Below are positions 38,534 through 39,716 of a stretch of 39,716 nucleotides of DNA, piece after piece (position 1 is the stretch's first letter; the number at the start of each line of letters is the position of its first letter). The stretch lies in contig JBGVFH010000033.1 in the NCBI GenBank assembly GCA_045120955.1, positions 1 through 39,716 on the forward strand, in the 5' to 3' direction. The stretch is from JAZMZS01 sp045120955. Lineage in GTDB: Bacteria > Bacillota > Clostridia > Oscillospirales > CAG-272. Under the pieces are notes generated by a model. That model was not told the origin of the DNA. It worked only from the letters and a program-made list of their open reading frames with translations, and ran no database searches. The translations under genes were made by a program, and so were the position numbers.

Positions 38534-39716
38534 ATGAAAGAAAATCTCACCATTAAATACGAAACCGTTCAGCAAACCGCCCGAAGGCTGAATGTCACCC
38601 CGCGCACGATACAGAAATGGGCAAAAGAGGGAAAGATAGACGGTGCGGTATTAGTAGGCAGATCCTACATCATACCCGCAGATACGGATTTTTCCTCCGT
38701 AATAGAAAAAAAGCTCACAGAGAAAAAGCTTGCACAAGCATCTGCAAAACCGTATTTACCTCTCGTGGGAGGCAGCTATCCTTTGGGCAAGAGCGGTGAT
38801 TATATCAACTCGATCACTCTCCCGAACAGACGCAAATTGGCGCAAGCTGAACAATACTACTACTCGGGACAGTCAAGAAAGACCTCCGAGCTCTTAGAGA
38901 ATTTGCTTGAGTGTGAGGATTTGGGCACAGCACTCTCAGCTGATGTTATGTACGCATTTGCCAATATAGCCCTTGAAAGAACGCACCGTGCAAATGCAGC
39001 GCTCGAACTGATCAACAAGCACGTGAACACAATACTCAAAAGTGCAACAAACACACATTTGCGTGCATACGCTGTGTTTGTCGCAACATCACAGGCGGTA
39101 CTGTTGCACAAGGACTTACCTTCTGATATCCCTCCGATGCAAGATGAAATGAAGCATTTGCCCGAGGGAATACGGCAATTTGCCGCATACATACTTGCTT
39201 ATCAAGCGTTCCTTGATAAGGACTACAGCAGATCTCTGGGGATCGCAGACACAGCACTCAGCTACAGCAATAAATTCTATCCTTTACCGTACATTCATCT
39301 GCTCCTTGTAAAGTGCATCGTTTTGATGTGCATGAAAAGAACAGCAGAGGCAAAGGAGTGCTTTTTGAAAGCGTATCATTCTGCACGACCCGACTATTAT
39401 ATAGAGCCGTTCTCCGAGGTGCACATGCTGCTCGGAGGTCTGCCTGAGATATGCCTAAAGCGTGATCATCCCGAGGACTTTAAGCGGCTGATCGAAATAA
39501 CAGTAAGCTACGGTGCGAGCTGGAGACGCATACACAACACAGCAACAAACCGCACAGTAACAAACAATCTCACTCCAACGGAGTTTACCATTGCAATGCT
39601 GTATACCAAAAGCTGGACGGCAAAAGAAATAGCTACGCACATGGAAATGTCTCAAAGAATGATAAAATATTATATAGCCTCTATTTATGACAAGCTCGGT
39701 GTTTCCAGTCGAGAGG
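38534..39716 (+). CDS. LuxR-type regulator with N-terminal excisionase-like domain (partial)
   Basis: The reading frame is open from ATG 38534 to the window end (394 codons), so the C terminus is missing. Residues 9-48 (YETVQQTARRLNVTPRTIQ, then WAKEGKIDGAVLVGRSYIIP) form an excisionase/MerR-like helix-turn-helix. A long helical middle region resembles tetratricopeptide-type repeats. From about residue 345 a LuxR-type HTH begins (LTPTEFTIAMLY, TAKEIATHMEMSQRMIKYY, IYDKLGVSSRE). Two DNA-binding domains at opposite ends are unusual. No ribosome site precedes the ATG. Confidence 0.85.
   Translation, partial: MKENLTIKYETVQQTARRLNVTPRTIQKWAKEGKIDGAVLVGRSYIIPADTDFSSVIEKKLTEKKLAQASAKPYLPLVGGSYPLGKSGDYINSITLPNRRKLAQAEQYYYSGQSRKTSELLENLLECEDLGTALSADVMYAFANIALERTHRANAALELINKHVNTILKSATNTHLRAYAVFVATSQAVLLHKDLPSDIPPMQDEMKHLPEGIRQFAAYILAYQAFLDKDYSRSLGIADTALSYSNKFYPLPYIHLLLVKCIVLMCMKRTAEAKECFLKAYHSARPDYYIEPFSEVHMLLGGLPEICLKRDHPEDFKRLIEITVSYGASWRRIHNTATNRTVTNNLTPTEFTIAMLYTKSWTAKEIATHMEMSQRMIKYYIASIYDKLGVSSRE

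Overview
The window is a stretch of chromosome from a low-to-mid GC Gram-positive anaerobe, most probably a gut-associated member of the Clostridia (Bacillota). The evidence is a SCIFF peptide with its radical-SAM maturase, a lysine riboswitch in front of dapA, glycyl-radical and ferredoxin-type Fe-S enzymes, DUF3793, DUF1653 and DUF6514-like proteins, a bile salt hydrolase, strong AGGAGG ribosome sites and consensus TTGACA/TATAAT promoters with 17-base spacers. No plasmid, prophage or insertion-sequence transposase genes were seen, and no tRNA or CRISPR array.

Layout. 1-1185: repeat fragment and a lone lipoprotein. 1184-4977 (minus): SDR oxidoreductase, glycyl-radical enzyme (GRE) and its activase, an anaerobic catabolic operon of unknown substrate. 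5250-7271 (plus): lysine riboswitch, dapA, dapB. 7382-8835 (minus): hemolysin III/PAQR protein and a membrane-tethered XRE regulator. 9072-9518 (plus): a MazF/PemK toxin without a visible antitoxin. 9607-15600 (minus): two AI-2E family permeases followed by a heterodimeric ABC exporter, probably one operon. 15727-21000 (plus): nadC, nadB, ispE, ruvA, ruvB. 21096-25606: a small conserved-looking protein, a GNAT acetyltransferase, a lipoprotein, an amidohydrolase and a bile salt hydrolase. 25763-29492 (minus): an operon SCIFF peptide, SCIFF maturase, Orn/Lys/Arg decarboxylase, RelQ-type alarmone synthetase, with an internal terminator after the peptide gene. 29536-32571: a small ferredoxin-thioredoxin reductase-like protein and an unusual 859-residue RnfC-RnfD fusion. 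32649-34228: a DUF6514-like gene behind a structured leader, a small membrane protein, and an XRE regulator with palindromic upstream sites. 34516-38339: AraC regulator, DUF1653 protein, RNase P RNA, a third AI-2E permease, and a DUF3793 protein preceded by two palindromes of metalloregulator type. 38534-end: a LuxR-type regulator cut by the window edge.

The most unusual signal is a family of about 105-base interspersed repeats (five complete or near-complete copies plus one partial at the left edge). At all four loci with complete copies the same end of the element abuts the T-run of an intrinsic terminator, and at three of them the other end starts within about ten bases of the stop codon of the convergent gene. 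Internal stem arms appear to co-vary between subtypes. This looks like a small structured element that targets or lives at transcription terminators. Other points for follow-up are the RnfC-RnfD fusion that lacks the usual flavinylation motif, the SDR-GRE-activase operon, the SCIFF operon joined to a decarboxylase and RelQ, and the structured leader near 33100.
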